DNA of 64,000 nt from Lacihabitans sp. CCS-44 (lineage in GTDB: Bacteria > Bacteroidota > Bacteroidia > Cytophagales > Spirosomataceae). The position numbers were made by a program, and so were the translations under genes. Below, piece by piece: positions 17,793 to 26,027 of the stretch (positions are counted from its first letter, which is position 1; every line of letters starts with the position of its first letter). Below the pieces are notes generated by a model that saw only the letters and a list, made by a program, of their open reading frames with translations, had not been told where the DNA came from and searched no databases. The stretch spans positions 1-64,000 of the forward strand of contig NZ_RJUE01000057.1 in NCBI RefSeq assembly GCF_024343735.1. Direction: 5' to 3'.

Positions 17793-20123
17793 ATGCTTAG
17801 AAGAACATATATATACCTGTCTCTCTTATTGTTTGCTTTGGGGTCTTGCACGAAACCTATCGGTTCAAAACCCGTAGCAATACCCAAAGCGGTGGTGAAT
17901 GAAGTTGTAGCTGAACCCACCATTGTATCACTAGGAGAAGATTCACTTAGCAAATCAGATTTAATTGCAGAGTTTGAGAATTTAACTGATTTAGACTCCA
18001 GCCTAAACGAGTCTTTGATTAACCAAGTCATACAAAAAAAACTATTTCTCAAGGAAGCTATTGCGATGAGAATGGATACTTCGGCCTTGTTTAAAGAAGA
18101 AGTAGAAACGTACAAAAGAATAGAAATTCAAAATTTCACGGAAGATAAATCCACTCTCGCAAGATTGGCGGAAGATTCTTATGAAAAATATCAAACCGAA
18201 ATTAACGCTTCGCACATATTTATTCCTTTGTCTTGGTATGCCTCCCCAGATGATACTTTAAAAGTTTACAAGGAATTGACAGAGCTTCGAAAATATGCCA
18301 TAAAAAACGACAACTTCGCTATATTGGCCAAAGAATGGTCTAAAGATAGTAAGACATACGACAAAGGTGGAAATCTTGGTTGGTTTACGGCCTTTCATTT
18401 GATTTACCCGCTGGAAGTTGCAGCTTATTCAACGCCCATCGATTCTATCTCTTTACCCATAAAGACAAAATCGGGTTATCATTTGGTAAAAGTAAATGAT
18501 AAAAGAAAGAACAGTGGCTATGGAAAAGTTCAGCACATATTTAAACATCTTAAGCCTGAAATCAGTAAAGACGAATACGACAAGACCTACCAAACACTAG
18601 ATTCTTTAAAAAAGCTTCTTGAAAATGGAGCTAGCTTTGAAGAGTTAGTTAATAAGTATTCTGATGATTTCAATTCTAGGGATTCACAAGGTCTTTTGCC
18701 TATTTTTGGTATAGGTACCAGAGAGGAATCAACTTTTGAAGAGGCTGCGTTTTCATTGGAAAAAGGAGAAATATCAAAACCTGTCCGTTCGAGCAGTGGT
18801 TTGCATCTAATCAAACTAATAGAAAAGTACCAACCAGATAACAAAGAATCTTATCTTAAGAAAATTCAACCAAAACTCACAACTGACTCAAGAGCCGAGT
18901 ATTTGCAAATTAAGAAATTTAATGACCTGAAAAAGAAATTCCAGTTCGTTGTGAATGAAGAAATCCTATCCCAATGCCTCAATTATGCAGATGATAGGAT
19001 TTTAAAGAGAGAATGGAAGATGACCCATAATGATCTTTCAAATTTTGTCCTTTTTTCTACCAATCAAAAAAAGTATTTCGTCTCGTCTTTTTTTGGTTAT
19101 GTAATAGAACGCCAAGAATTTGAAAAATGGAGGGCTGAAGAAAAGCCCGTGGAGATTTTCAAAATGCTCTTCGACAAATTTGTGAACCAACAGCTCACAG
19201 ATTTAAATGAAAAAAACATTCTGAACAATAACCCAAACCTCGAAAGGCTTTTTAAATTTCAAAAAGACAACCTTTTATACTCGAAATTTTATAACAAGAT
19301 GATTATCGAGAAATCACTTGATGACTCAACAGGCCAAAGGAAGTTTTTTGATAATAATCCAGACTTGTTTCCAAGTGTTGACATGGGTTCGTTTACAGTA
19401 GTAAGTTTTGCAGATAGCCTGACTTATGACAAATTTAAAGCTGCTCGGACAAAATCTAAGCCTTATCAGCTTAACCGTGGCATAAAACCTCTTTACTTTG
19501 AAAAAGATGAGTACATTATCGGCGTAGAAGAAAAAAGGAAACTCACAGGCCTAGTTTCAATATTAAAGAAAAACCCAGGATACATAGTTGAAATTGGCGG
19601 ACACATTGATAAAAACGAATATGAACAGGTTGCAGAGCTAAGAATTAAGCAAATCGTTGATTATTTGGTTGAAAATGGCTTACCTTTGACGAGAATTCTG
19701 GAAGTAAACTATAATAATAGCAAAGTTCAGGATAGATTTGATTGGACAAAAAACCAAAGAGTTTCTTTCCAGTTTTTCAGTAATCTAGAGTCTGATTTGA
19801 TAAAAATTTTCACTGAAAAACAACCTGATGCCATACGCTTCAAAACTTACAACATAGATAAGCAGGAATTTGAGGAAAAGTTGAAACTCAAATGGGAGAG
19901 TCAGACGGGCATTGTAGTAATTGACGGTAGAATAGAAGAGTTTTCTTTGAGAATCAAAAAATCTAGCCGCTCTTTTAATGATTATAAATATCAAGTAGTA
20001 GACAAATATCAGGAGTTTTTAAGCAAAGAGCTAACCAAAAATTTAGCAAGGAAATATAAAATAAGTGTTGATAACACAGAGTTAAATAAAATAATAGAGG
20101 AAGTAAAAAGTAATAATAAATGA
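17793..20123 (+). CDS. Lipoprotein with two parvulin (PpiC) domains and an OmpA-like C-terminal domain
   Basis: The 776-residue product begins with a lipoprotein signal (hydrophobic run ending LFALGSC), so it is probably anchored in the envelope. Two parvulin-type peptidyl-prolyl isomerase domains follow, at about residues 130-235 (starting ASHIFIPL) and 240-350 (starting VQHIFKHL, ending SGLHLIKLIEKY). Near residues 590-665 it resembles an OmpA peptidoglycan-binding domain: GYIVEIGGHIDKN (D606), ELRIKQIVDYLVENGLPLTR (R617), then NQRVSFQF. The loop between the Asp and Arg is shorter than in typical OmpA domains. The stop codon overlaps the start of the next gene (ATGA), another parvulin. It probably assists outer-membrane protein folding, as SurA does; the wall-binding role is inferred. 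Confidence 0.85.
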   Translation: MLRRTYIYLSLLLFALGSCTKPIGSKPVAIPKAVVNEVVAEPTIVSLGEDSLSKSDLIAEFENLTDLDSSLNESLINQVIQKKLFLKEAIAMRMDTSALFKEEVETYKRIEIQNFTEDKSTLARLAEDSYEKYQTEINASHIFIPLSWYASPDDTLKVYKELTELRKYAIKNDNFAILAKEWSKDSKTYDKGGNLGWFTAFHLIYPLEVAAYSTPIDSISLPIKTKSGYHLVKVNDKRKNSGYGKVQHIFKHLKPEISKDEYDKTYQTLDSLKKLLENGASFEELVNKYSDDFNSRDSQGLLPIFGIGTREESTFEEAAFSLEKGEISKPVRSSSGLHLIKLIEKYQPDNKESYLKKIQPKLTTDSRAEYLQIKKFNDLKKKFQFVVNEEILSQCLNYADDRILKREWKMTHNDLSNFVLFSTNQKKYFVSSFFGYVIERQEFEKWRAEEKPVEIFKMLFDKFVNQQLTDLNEKNILNNNPNLERLFKFQKDNLLYSKFYNKMIIEKSLDDSTGQRKFFDNNPDLFPSVDMGSFTVVSFADSLTYDKFKAARTKSKPYQLNRGIKPLYFEKDEYIIGVEEKRKLTGLVSILKKNPGYIVEIGGHIDKNEYEQVAELRIKQIVDYLVENGLPLTRILEVNYNNSKVQDRFDWTKNQRVSFQFFSNLESDLIKIFTEKQPDAIRFKTYNIDKQEFEEKLKLKWESQTGIVVIDGRIEEFSLRIKKSSRSFNDYKYQVVDKYQEFLSKELTKNLARKYKISVDNTELNKIIEEVKSNNK

Positions 20124-21439
20124 TAAAGAGGTTAGTATTGGCATTGATTGCCATCCCATTTATAAGTTTTGGACAGACATCCACCAATGTAGACAAGATT
20201 GTAGCAAAAATAGATAACTATTATATCTTAAAATCTGAGGTAGAAACGATCGTTGAAAGGGGAAAACAAGAAGGACAAGAGATGAACAGGTGTCAAGCTT
20301 TAGAGAGTTTGGCAATCCAGAAACTTTTAGTAGCCAAAGCAGAGATCGACTCCGTGATTGTGGATGAAGACATGGTGAATGGCCAGTTAGATGCCAGAAT
20401 GCAGGAAATGATTAGGGCTTACGGAAACGAAAAAAATATCATACAGCAATTTAATAAATCTATAGAAACCTTGAAGTCTGAACTAAAAAGCCAGGTTCGT
20501 GAGCAACTTACTTCAGACAAAATGCGGAGTACGATTACTGAAAATGTAAATGTTACGCCTTTGGAAGTAAAAAACTTCTTTAGCAAAATACCTTCTGATA
20601 GTTTGCCTGTCATCCCAACAGAAGTTGTCATATCGCAGATTGTACGATTGGCTCCTGTAACAAAAGCCATGAAAGATGAGTTAGTTGAAAGGTTGAATGG
20701 TTTCAAGAAAAGAATAGAGTTGGGCGAAAGTTTTACAGAATTGGCCAAGGAATTCTCAGAAGACCAAGGCTCGAAAGTCCAAGGCGGTGATTTGGGATGG
20801 GCCAAAAGAGGGCAAATGGTAGCCGAATTCGAAGCATCTGCAATGACATTGGACTCAGGAAAACTTTCTGAAGTGATTGAATCTGAGTTTGGTTTTCACT
20901 TGATTCAAACGCTTGAAAAAAGAGGTCAAGAATATCGTGCAAGACACATTTTGTTGAGACCTGATTACAGTAGATTGGATCTTACCGAACCGAAGAGATT
21001 TCTGGATAGTTTGAAAAATCAAATTGAGATTGATAGCATCAAATTTGAAAAAGCGATAAAATTATATTCTCAAGATAAAAACACTGTGGATGCTGGTGGA
21101 ATCATCATGAATCCTGAAACTGGTAGCAATTGGCAAGCCGTGGATGTATCGATGGAACCAAACTTGTACTTTACGGTAGAACCTATGAAGGTTGGCACAA
21201 TAAGTGCTACTTTGAACTACAGAACGCCAGATGGTAAAACAGGCATGAGGCTTATCAAAATCAAAGATAAAAAAGAAGCCCACAGAGCCAATATGAAAGA
21301 TGATTATGAAAAGTTGAAAAACTATGCCATGAACAATAAGCAAAACGAATCGATAGAAAAATGGTTTAAAGATGCCATTGCGGAAGTGTATATCAATATC
21401 GAAAAAGAATACGAAGCTTGTAAATTATTTGAACAATAA
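20120..21439 (+). CDS. SurA-like periplasmic peptidyl-prolyl isomerase
   Basis: The 439-residue product has a cleavable signal peptide (MIKRLVLALIAIPFISFGQ) and the SurA layout: an N-terminal chaperone domain (VDKIVAKIDNYYILKSEVE) and two parvulin domains (about residues 168-270, with VQGGDLGWAKRGQMV and SEFGFHLIQTLEKRG, and about 272-380, starting YRARHILLRPDY). It would guide outer-membrane proteins across the periplasm. It overlaps the preceding parvulin lipoprotein gene by 4 bases, so the two are co-translated and probably work together. It is named SurA-like because orthology with enterobacterial SurA cannot be decided from one sequence. Confidence 0.9.
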   Translation: MIKRLVLALIAIPFISFGQTSTNVDKIVAKIDNYYILKSEVETIVERGKQEGQEMNRCQALESLAIQKLLVAKAEIDSVIVDEDMVNGQLDARMQEMIRAYGNEKNIIQQFNKSIETLKSELKSQVREQLTSDKMRSTITENVNVTPLEVKNFFSKIPSDSLPVIPTEVVISQIVRLAPVTKAMKDELVERLNGFKKRIELGESFTELAKEFSEDQGSKVQGGDLGWAKRGQMVAEFEASAMTLDSGKLSEVIESEFGFHLIQTLEKRGQEYRARHILLRPDYSRLDLTEPKRFLDSLKNQIEIDSIKFEKAIKLYSQDKNTVDAGGIIMNPETGSNWQAVDVSMEPNLYFTVEPMKVGTISATLNYRTPDGKTGMRLIKIKDKKEAHRANMKDDYEKLKNYAMNNKQNESIEKWFKDAIAEVYINIEKEYEACKLFEQ

Positions 21440-21454
21440 ACCATTTTCACCAAA

Positions 21455-22426
21455 GTGCAATTGAAGAATTTCAACTCGGATGTAGAAGCAGCAGATGCTC
21501 TAAAAAACACATATCAAGAGCTTTCAAAAGAGATAGGTAAAGTAATTGTTGGACAAGAAGAGACCGTAAAACTGTTGTTGACCGCTATATTTTGTCAAGG
21601 TCACTGCTTATTAGTAGGCGTACCTGGGCTTGCCAAAACGTTGTTGGTACAAACCATCGCCTCAGCCTTGGATTTAGATTTCAATAGAATTCAGTTTACA
21701 CCTGACTTAATGCCATCTGACATTGTTGGGTCAGAAACTTTGGACAACAACCGAAACTTCAAATTTGTAAAAGGTCCTGTATTTGCCAATATCATTTTGG
21801 CTGACGAAATAAACCGTACTCCGCCCAAAACGCAGTCGGCTTTGTTGGAATCTATGCAGGAATATTCGGTAACCGTGGCAGGTGAAAGACACCAACTTTC
21901 GAAGCCGTTTTTTGTGCTTGCAACCCAAAACCCGATTGAGCAAGAAGGAACTTATCCCCTACCCGAAGCCCAATTAGACCGTTTTATGTTTATGGTAAAC
22001 TTGGATTACCCGAGTTTCGAACAAGAAATGGACATTGTAAAGAGTACCACATCAAATGTAAAGACAGTAGTAAACAAAATATTGGGAGCTGAAGATATAA
22101 TTCTTTTCCAAGATTTGGTAAGAAAAGTACCTGTAGCCGACAATGTGGTGGAATATGCGGTGAGATTGGTACACAAAACCAGACCCAATATAGAAGGAGC
22201 CTCGGAAGAATCTAAGAAGTTTCTAGAGTGGGGAGCCGGCCCGAGAGCCTCGCAGAACTTGGTTCTGGCCGCCAAATGTCATGCTTTGATCAATGGAAAA
22301 TACTCACCTGATATAGAAGATGTAAAAGCGGTTGCGTTCCCAGTGCTCCGTCATAGAATAGTACGGAATTTCAAAGCAGAAGCCGAGGGAATGAGTACCG
22401 AAGAAATCATAAAGAAATTGATGTAA
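21455..22426 (+). CDS. MoxR-family AAA+ ATPase
   Basis: MoxR ATPases act as chaperone-like factors in assembly or activation of metal- or VWA-domain proteins. The 323-residue product has Walker A GVPGLAKT (55-62), Walker B IILADEIN (113-120) and sensor-1 ATQNP (156-160), followed by the C-terminal helical lid. The first possible start is a GTG at 21455; the next in-frame ATG lies beyond the Walker A motif, so GTG is the likely start. Usual partners (DUF58 and VWA proteins) are not next to it: the next gene, polX, is convergent. The gap to the SurA-like gene is 15 bases, so it may belong to that operon. Confidence 0.9.
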   Translation: MQLKNFNSDVEAADALKNTYQELSKEIGKVIVGQEETVKLLLTAIFCQGHCLLVGVPGLAKTLLVQTIASALDLDFNRIQFTPDLMPSDIVGSETLDNNRNFKFVKGPVFANIILADEINRTPPKTQSALLESMQEYSVTVAGERHQLSKPFFVLATQNPIEQEGTYPLPEAQLDRFMFMVNLDYPSFEQEMDIVKSTTSNVKTVVNKILGAEDIILFQDLVRKVPVADNVVEYAVRLVHKTRPNIEGASEESKKFLEWGAGPRASQNLVLAAKCHALINGKYSPDIEDVKAVAFPVLRHRIVRNFKAEAEGMSTEEIIKKLM

Positions 22427-22430
22427 AATG

Positions 22431-22460
22431 AGGAGAGTCGAAAGGCTCTCCTTATTTTTT
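22431..22460. terminator. Bidirectional terminator between moxR-like and polX-like genes
   Basis: Arms GGAGAG (22432-22437) and CTCTCC (22446-22451), with an inner C-GAAA-G closing, are followed by TTATTTTTT on the plus strand. The stem reaches the stop codon of the convergent polX-like gene. Confidence 0.75.
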
Positions 22461-24125
22461 GGAGAATACTTTCATGATTTCCTCCTTACTAAGACAATTC
22501 AAGGTCATATCAGTGGTTAATCCTGCCTTTCTGGCAACAGCAACTCCATAATGCATATCATGAATTCCTTTCGTTTCGTGGGCATCAGGATTTATACTGA
22601 TCATGACTCCTTTTGAAAGGCAATAATCTATCCATCGCCAATCAATATCCAATCTGTACGGACTGGCATTGAGCTCCATCACCACCTTATTGGCTGCACA
22701 GGCATCAATAATCATTTTATAGTCAAACGGATATCCTTTCCTCGAAAGTAACAATCTGCCCGATGGATGACCCAAAATACTGGTGTAAGGATTCTCAACG
22801 GCCTTTAGTAGCCTTCTTGTAGCCTTTTCTTTGTCCATGTTTAACACTGCATGAACGGATGCCACCACGTAATCAAACGAAGCCAAAACATCCTTTTCAT
22901 AGTCTAGGTCACCGTTAATCAGTATGTCTGACTCTATACCTTTTAAAATGGCAAAATCAGTGTAAACGGCATTTAAAGAGTCAATTTCTTGATGCTGTTT
23001 TGCTACGGTTTCTGGCCAAAGTCCTGAGGCGTAGGAAGCGGTTTGGCTGTGGTCGGCTATTCCAAAATACTTTAGGCCGAGACCTTTACAATAATCTGCC
23101 ATTTCTTTGAGCGTATGGCTGCCGTCAGAATACGTAGAGTGATTGTGCACCGTTCCTTTCAACTTTTCCCAAGTCACCAAATCCTCATTTTTGTGGGTCT
23201 GAATCCACTCAAATTCCTCTCTGCCCTCACGCATTTCGGGAATGATATAGCTAAATCCGAACGAAGAATAAGCCTCAGATTCGTCACTGAAAGTGTTTTT
23301 GGTCAGGTGATTTAAGAAAGTTACGCCTTCATTATTTTGATATTTCAGATGTTCTTCATCCGAATTTTTTATGAGATTCTTGACCACAAAGTCTCTTGAA
23401 GAAACTTTTTCAATTTCTATGGCCACCGCAAAGTCACCGTACAAACCTCTCCAAACACTGGGTGATGAAGTCTTCATATCTTGATGAAAAAGCCCAGCAT
23501 CAAATTTTAAACCGCCAAAACCATCTTTTACCACCAAAAACTGCAGCAAATCTACAGTTTCAGATTTTCTGACCACTTGTCCTATTTCATGGGCATTCTC
23601 ATAGCTGGTTTTGATTTTTTGGAGAATGTCGATACTCAGTTCTGCCGCTTTGTTCATTCTGAGTTTGCCCATCTGCTCCTGCATAAAGGCCAAAGACTCT
23701 AGAATGGCGTCTTGTGTTTTTTGCCCAAAACCTTTTGCGTTGGCTATTTTGTGGTTTTCACAAGCTATTTTGAGGTCATTGATGTTGTCAATGCCCAATT
23801 CTTTCCAAAGCGTTTTTATCTTTTTTACACCCAAACCTTTCACCTTGAAAATATCAAAAATACCTTCTGGAGTAATTTCAATCAGGTCGTTGAGCTCTTT
23901 TAAAGTACCTGTTTTGACAATCTCCTCGATATTGGCAGACAAAACTTTCCCAAATCCTCTGATTAAACCGACTTCCTTTGGCGACATTTCAGCAATGGGC
24001 GTATCGAGTCTTTCCAAAGTAAAAACACTGGAAATATACACCTTAGACCGCATTTCGTCACGGTCGTGCAAGTCAAGAAGTTTACCCGTAAGCTGGATAA
24101 TATCGGCGATGTCAGAATTGCTCAT
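22452..24125 (-). CDS. polX: PolX-type protein: PHP-domain exonuclease with apparently inactive family-X polymerase domain
   Basis: Bacterial PolX joins a polymerase-beta-like domain to a C-terminal PHP domain with 3'-5' exonuclease or phosphoesterase activity in DNA repair. The 557-residue product has helix-hairpin-helix segments near residues 50-65, 92-105 and 129-140. The palm region (about 180-200) reads IGQVVRKSETVDLLQFLVV where the family has GSxRR and a DxD metal pair; the Asp pair is absent, so polymerase activity is doubtful. The PHP domain is intact: HNHSTYSDGSH (337-347), GIADHS, GIESDI, SVHA, GHPSGR and NPDAH supply the metal ligands. It is transcribed alone, convergent to the moxR-like gene. 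Confidence 0.88.
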   Translation of the reverse strand: MSNSDIADIIQLTGKLLDLHDRDEMRSKVYISSVFTLERLDTPIAEMSPKEVGLIRGFGKVLSANIEEIVKTGTLKELNDLIEITPEGIFDIFKVKGLGVKKIKTLWKELGIDNINDLKIACENHKIANAKGFGQKTQDAILESLAFMQEQMGKLRMNKAAELSIDILQKIKTSYENAHEIGQVVRKSETVDLLQFLVVKDGFGGLKFDAGLFHQDMKTSSPSVWRGLYGDFAVAIEIEKVSSRDFVVKNLIKNSDEEHLKYQNNEGVTFLNHLTKNTFSDESEAYSSFGFSYIIPEMREGREEFEWIQTHKNEDLVTWEKLKGTVHNHSTYSDGSHTLKEMADYCKGLGLKYFGIADHSQTASYASGLWPETVAKQHQEIDSLNAVYTDFAILKGIESDILINGDLDYEKDVLASFDYVVASVHAVLNMDKEKATRRLLKAVENPYTSILGHPSGRLLLSRKGYPFDYKMIIDACAANKVVMELNASPYRLDIDWRWIDYCLSKGVMISINPDAHETKGIHDMHYGVAVARKAGLTTDMTLNCLSKEEIMKVFSKK

Positions 24126-24546
24126 TTTTGCTTAATAATTGAAAAGTAAAATTATAGGATTTTGGGAGGAATTCAAATGCTTGGAGGAAGGTTTGCTATA
24201 TAGTTTAGCTGTGAATTAAAATTTCAATTCAAGAAAAGTTCAGATTATCAAGTTTTTAAACCCATTTTCTTTAACTAAAAGAAGCCAATTGTAATATTTT
24301 CAGAAATGAATAAAGACTTGGAAATTAATGTATTGAACAATACATTTGTAAAAGACCGCATTGAATAATCAAAACACAAATATGCTCATGGAAATATTAC
24401 TGAAACTCCTCAATTCTCACAATTCTATCATTATTAATGTATTAAAAATAAAATCAATCAAAATTTAGTTTCGATATTACCGAAACTCGGAAAATGAGTT
24501 TCGTAAACATGCTAATTAGAGCCCATTTTAAAACGACAAAAACAAC
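24126..24546 (+). promoter_or_regulatory. Gene-free stretch with Abi_C-gene promoter and triple inverted repeat
   Basis: No gene is supported in these 421 bases. A good Bacteroidota promoter is visible: TTG (24318-24320), 20 bases, TACATTTG (24341-24348), which would give the following gene a leader of about 190 bases. The leader contains three alternating half-sites: AGTTTCG (24467-24473), CGAAACTC (24481-24488) and GAGTTTCG (24496-24503). The middle one can pair with either neighbour, a layout suited to an attenuator or a cooperative operator. Confidence 0.5.
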
Positions 24547-25347
24547 GTGAAAATATCAAACAAAGTAACAGAACAATTAGGTAAACTAATTGCGGGTGAC
24601 ACAGGATCTGCTCCTTACATAACAGGACCTAAACTTGTTACTTTCTATAATGAGTTTGGCTTTGATGACATTTATGGAGAAGGCTTTCCTTCAAGATGGA
24701 AATATTCAACAGACAAAATTGTTGAGAGCAACGGAACTCCTAGACTTAAAAAAATTCTGGAGGACTTTATTGACCCAAGACGATTTGGCGGGGATGAGCA
24801 ACTTGTTGAAAAAATAGTAAACGATATTAATCAACTCATAAAGTATGACGGATTTGCATTAATTAAGAAAGGTGATATTTACAAAATTGCCGACATTCAA
24901 GGTAACTTTATTGAGCCAGAAGCGGTAGCGACTATAGGACATGAGTTTGTAAGTGAGCAAATTGAAAAATGTCAACACAAAATTTCGACTGATGATTTTA
25001 ATGGTGCAATTACTAATGCAAGAACATTATGTGAAGCTGTCTTAATTCACATCATTGAAATAACTGAAAAAACAGAGATTAAAAACGATGGTAATGTTTT
25101 GAACCTTTGGACAAGAGCAAAAAAAGCTTTGAAACTTGACTTAAGAAAAGATGAAATTCCAGATTTTGTTTTTCAGATACTCGCTGGACTTGATACAACC
25201 ATAAATGGATTAGCAGGTCTAAGCAATAATGCTGGCGACAGACACGCAAACAAGTTTAAAACCAAGAGACATCACGCAAAGCTGGCTGTAAATTCAACAA
25301 TGACCTTGTGTGACTTTTTAATTGAAATTCTTATCAATAGAAAATGA
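24547..25347 (+). CDS. Abi_C (abortive-infection C-terminal) domain protein
   Basis: The 266-residue product has no signal peptide and two parts. The N-terminal part (about residues 1-130) is not recognised. The C-terminal part resembles the abortive-infection C-terminal domain: DDFNGAITNARTLCEAVLIH (about 156-175), then a Lys-rich helix and LAGLDTTINGLAGLSNNAGDRHA (about 217-239), where the family has L-R-N-x-x-G-x-x-H. Such proteins are often found with restriction-modification systems or in defence islands. The start is a GTG; no alternative fits. It probably forms part of an accessory patch with the next two genes. A defence role is inferred from the domain only. Confidence 0.65.
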   Translation: MKISNKVTEQLGKLIAGDTGSAPYITGPKLVTFYNEFGFDDIYGEGFPSRWKYSTDKIVESNGTPRLKKILEDFIDPRRFGGDEQLVEKIVNDINQLIKYDGFALIKKGDIYKIADIQGNFIEPEAVATIGHEFVSEQIEKCQHKISTDDFNGAITNARTLCEAVLIHIIEITEKTEIKNDGNVLNLWTRAKKALKLDLRKDEIPDFVFQILAGLDTTINGLAGLSNNAGDRHANKFKTKRHHAKLAVNSTMTLCDFLIEILINRK

Positions 25348-25404
25348 TTAAAATGATTGAATTTCTATACAAAGAAGTTGTTTACAAAAAGGCTTTTATT
25401 AGCT

Positions 25405-25460
25405 CTTCGGGATGTTCCGAAGGGCAATCCCGAAGCGAGATAGGTAGGATTTCCAATCCG
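25405..25460. repeat. Cluster of short inverted repeats in an intergenic region
   Basis: CTTCGGGAT (25405-25413) pairs with ATCCCGAAG (25427-25435). The inner CTTCGG can also pair with CCGAAG (25417-25422), and GGATT-TCC-AATCC follows near 25448-25460. No T-run follows, so terminator function is unlikely. It looks like a REP-like or relic mobile sequence. The gene-free stretch 25348-25713 contains this and the operator candidates described separately. Confidence 0.4.
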
Positions 25461-25656
25461 AGAGGGTAATTCTAAACGTTCAACTAAGCAGAAAGTTATA
25501 CAAATCCAACCTTCAGCGAAGACTCAGGTTCTATATACTTTTTGAAGACAGCCTCCTACTAGGCTAAAATTGGCGGATTTAATGGCAGCAAATTCAAATC
25601 AATCAAGAATAATTATATTCAATTACATATAAATCGAATCAAAAAATCATTTTTAT

Positions 25657-25709
25657 ATGCAAATACATACAATTTAATAATTTTTACTATTTTTGCATGC
25701 AAATGCATA
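25657..25709 (+). promoter_or_regulatory. Direct-repeat operator candidate of the HipB-like repressor
   Basis: ATGCAAATACATA (25657-25669) and ATGCAAATGCATA (25697-25709) differ at one of 13 positions and are exactly 40 bases apart, so they lie on the same face of the helix. The second copy is itself nearly palindromic and immediately follows TATTTTTG (25688-25695), a -7 match. This is the arrangement expected for autorepression. Confidence 0.55.
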
Positions 25710-25713
25710 TAAT

Positions 25714-25935
25714 ATGAGCGAGTTATCATTCTTTGTAAAGACCAAAAGGAAGCAATTGAAATTAACGCAAGAAGAATTTGCCGAAAAAACAGGTGTAGCA
25801 CTAACGGTTATTAGAAAGATTGAACAAGACAAAGAAAATCTCAATTTGTCAAAGGTCAATCGTGTACTCCAAATGTTTGGACATCTGCTAGGTCCAATAA
25901 AAGAAGACAATGCGACAAGAAATGGAGAAATATAA
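25714..25935 (+). CDS. HipB-like HTH (XRE) transcriptional regulator, orphan antitoxin type
   Basis: The ATG at 25714 gives a 73-residue protein, MSELSFFVKTKRKQLKLTQ at the start, with a Cro/C1-type helix-turn-helix over about residues 8-60. The tail ending LLGPIKED resembles HipB-type antitoxins, which pair with the kinase toxin HipA. A TTG 21 bases upstream stays in frame, but it would place the operator repeat inside the gene, so I prefer the ATG. No hipA gene follows; the next gene is RhuM-like after 92 bases. It is therefore either an orphan regulator or what is left of a toxin-antitoxin pair. Confidence 0.75.
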   Translation: MSELSFFVKTKRKQLKLTQEEFAEKTGVALTVIRKIEQDKENLNLSKVNRVLQMFGHLLGPIKEDNATRNGEI

Positions 25936-26027
25936 TGTCCGCTCTCAGTCATCTTCTCAACGGCTGATGATGCCACTTTTATTGAAATGAATACTATAGT
26001 GATGATATGTAATAACAACTACTTAAA

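Noticed and set aside
24382-24468. A 28-codon open frame starting ATG CTC ATG in the leader of the Abi_C gene
   Set aside because: It shows no recognisable sequence and chance frames of this size are common in AT-rich DNA; not supportable as a gene, though a leader peptide cannot be excluded.
25405-25435. Terminator of the Abi_C gene
   Set aside because: The stem has no T-run after it in either direction, so it is listed as a repeat instead.
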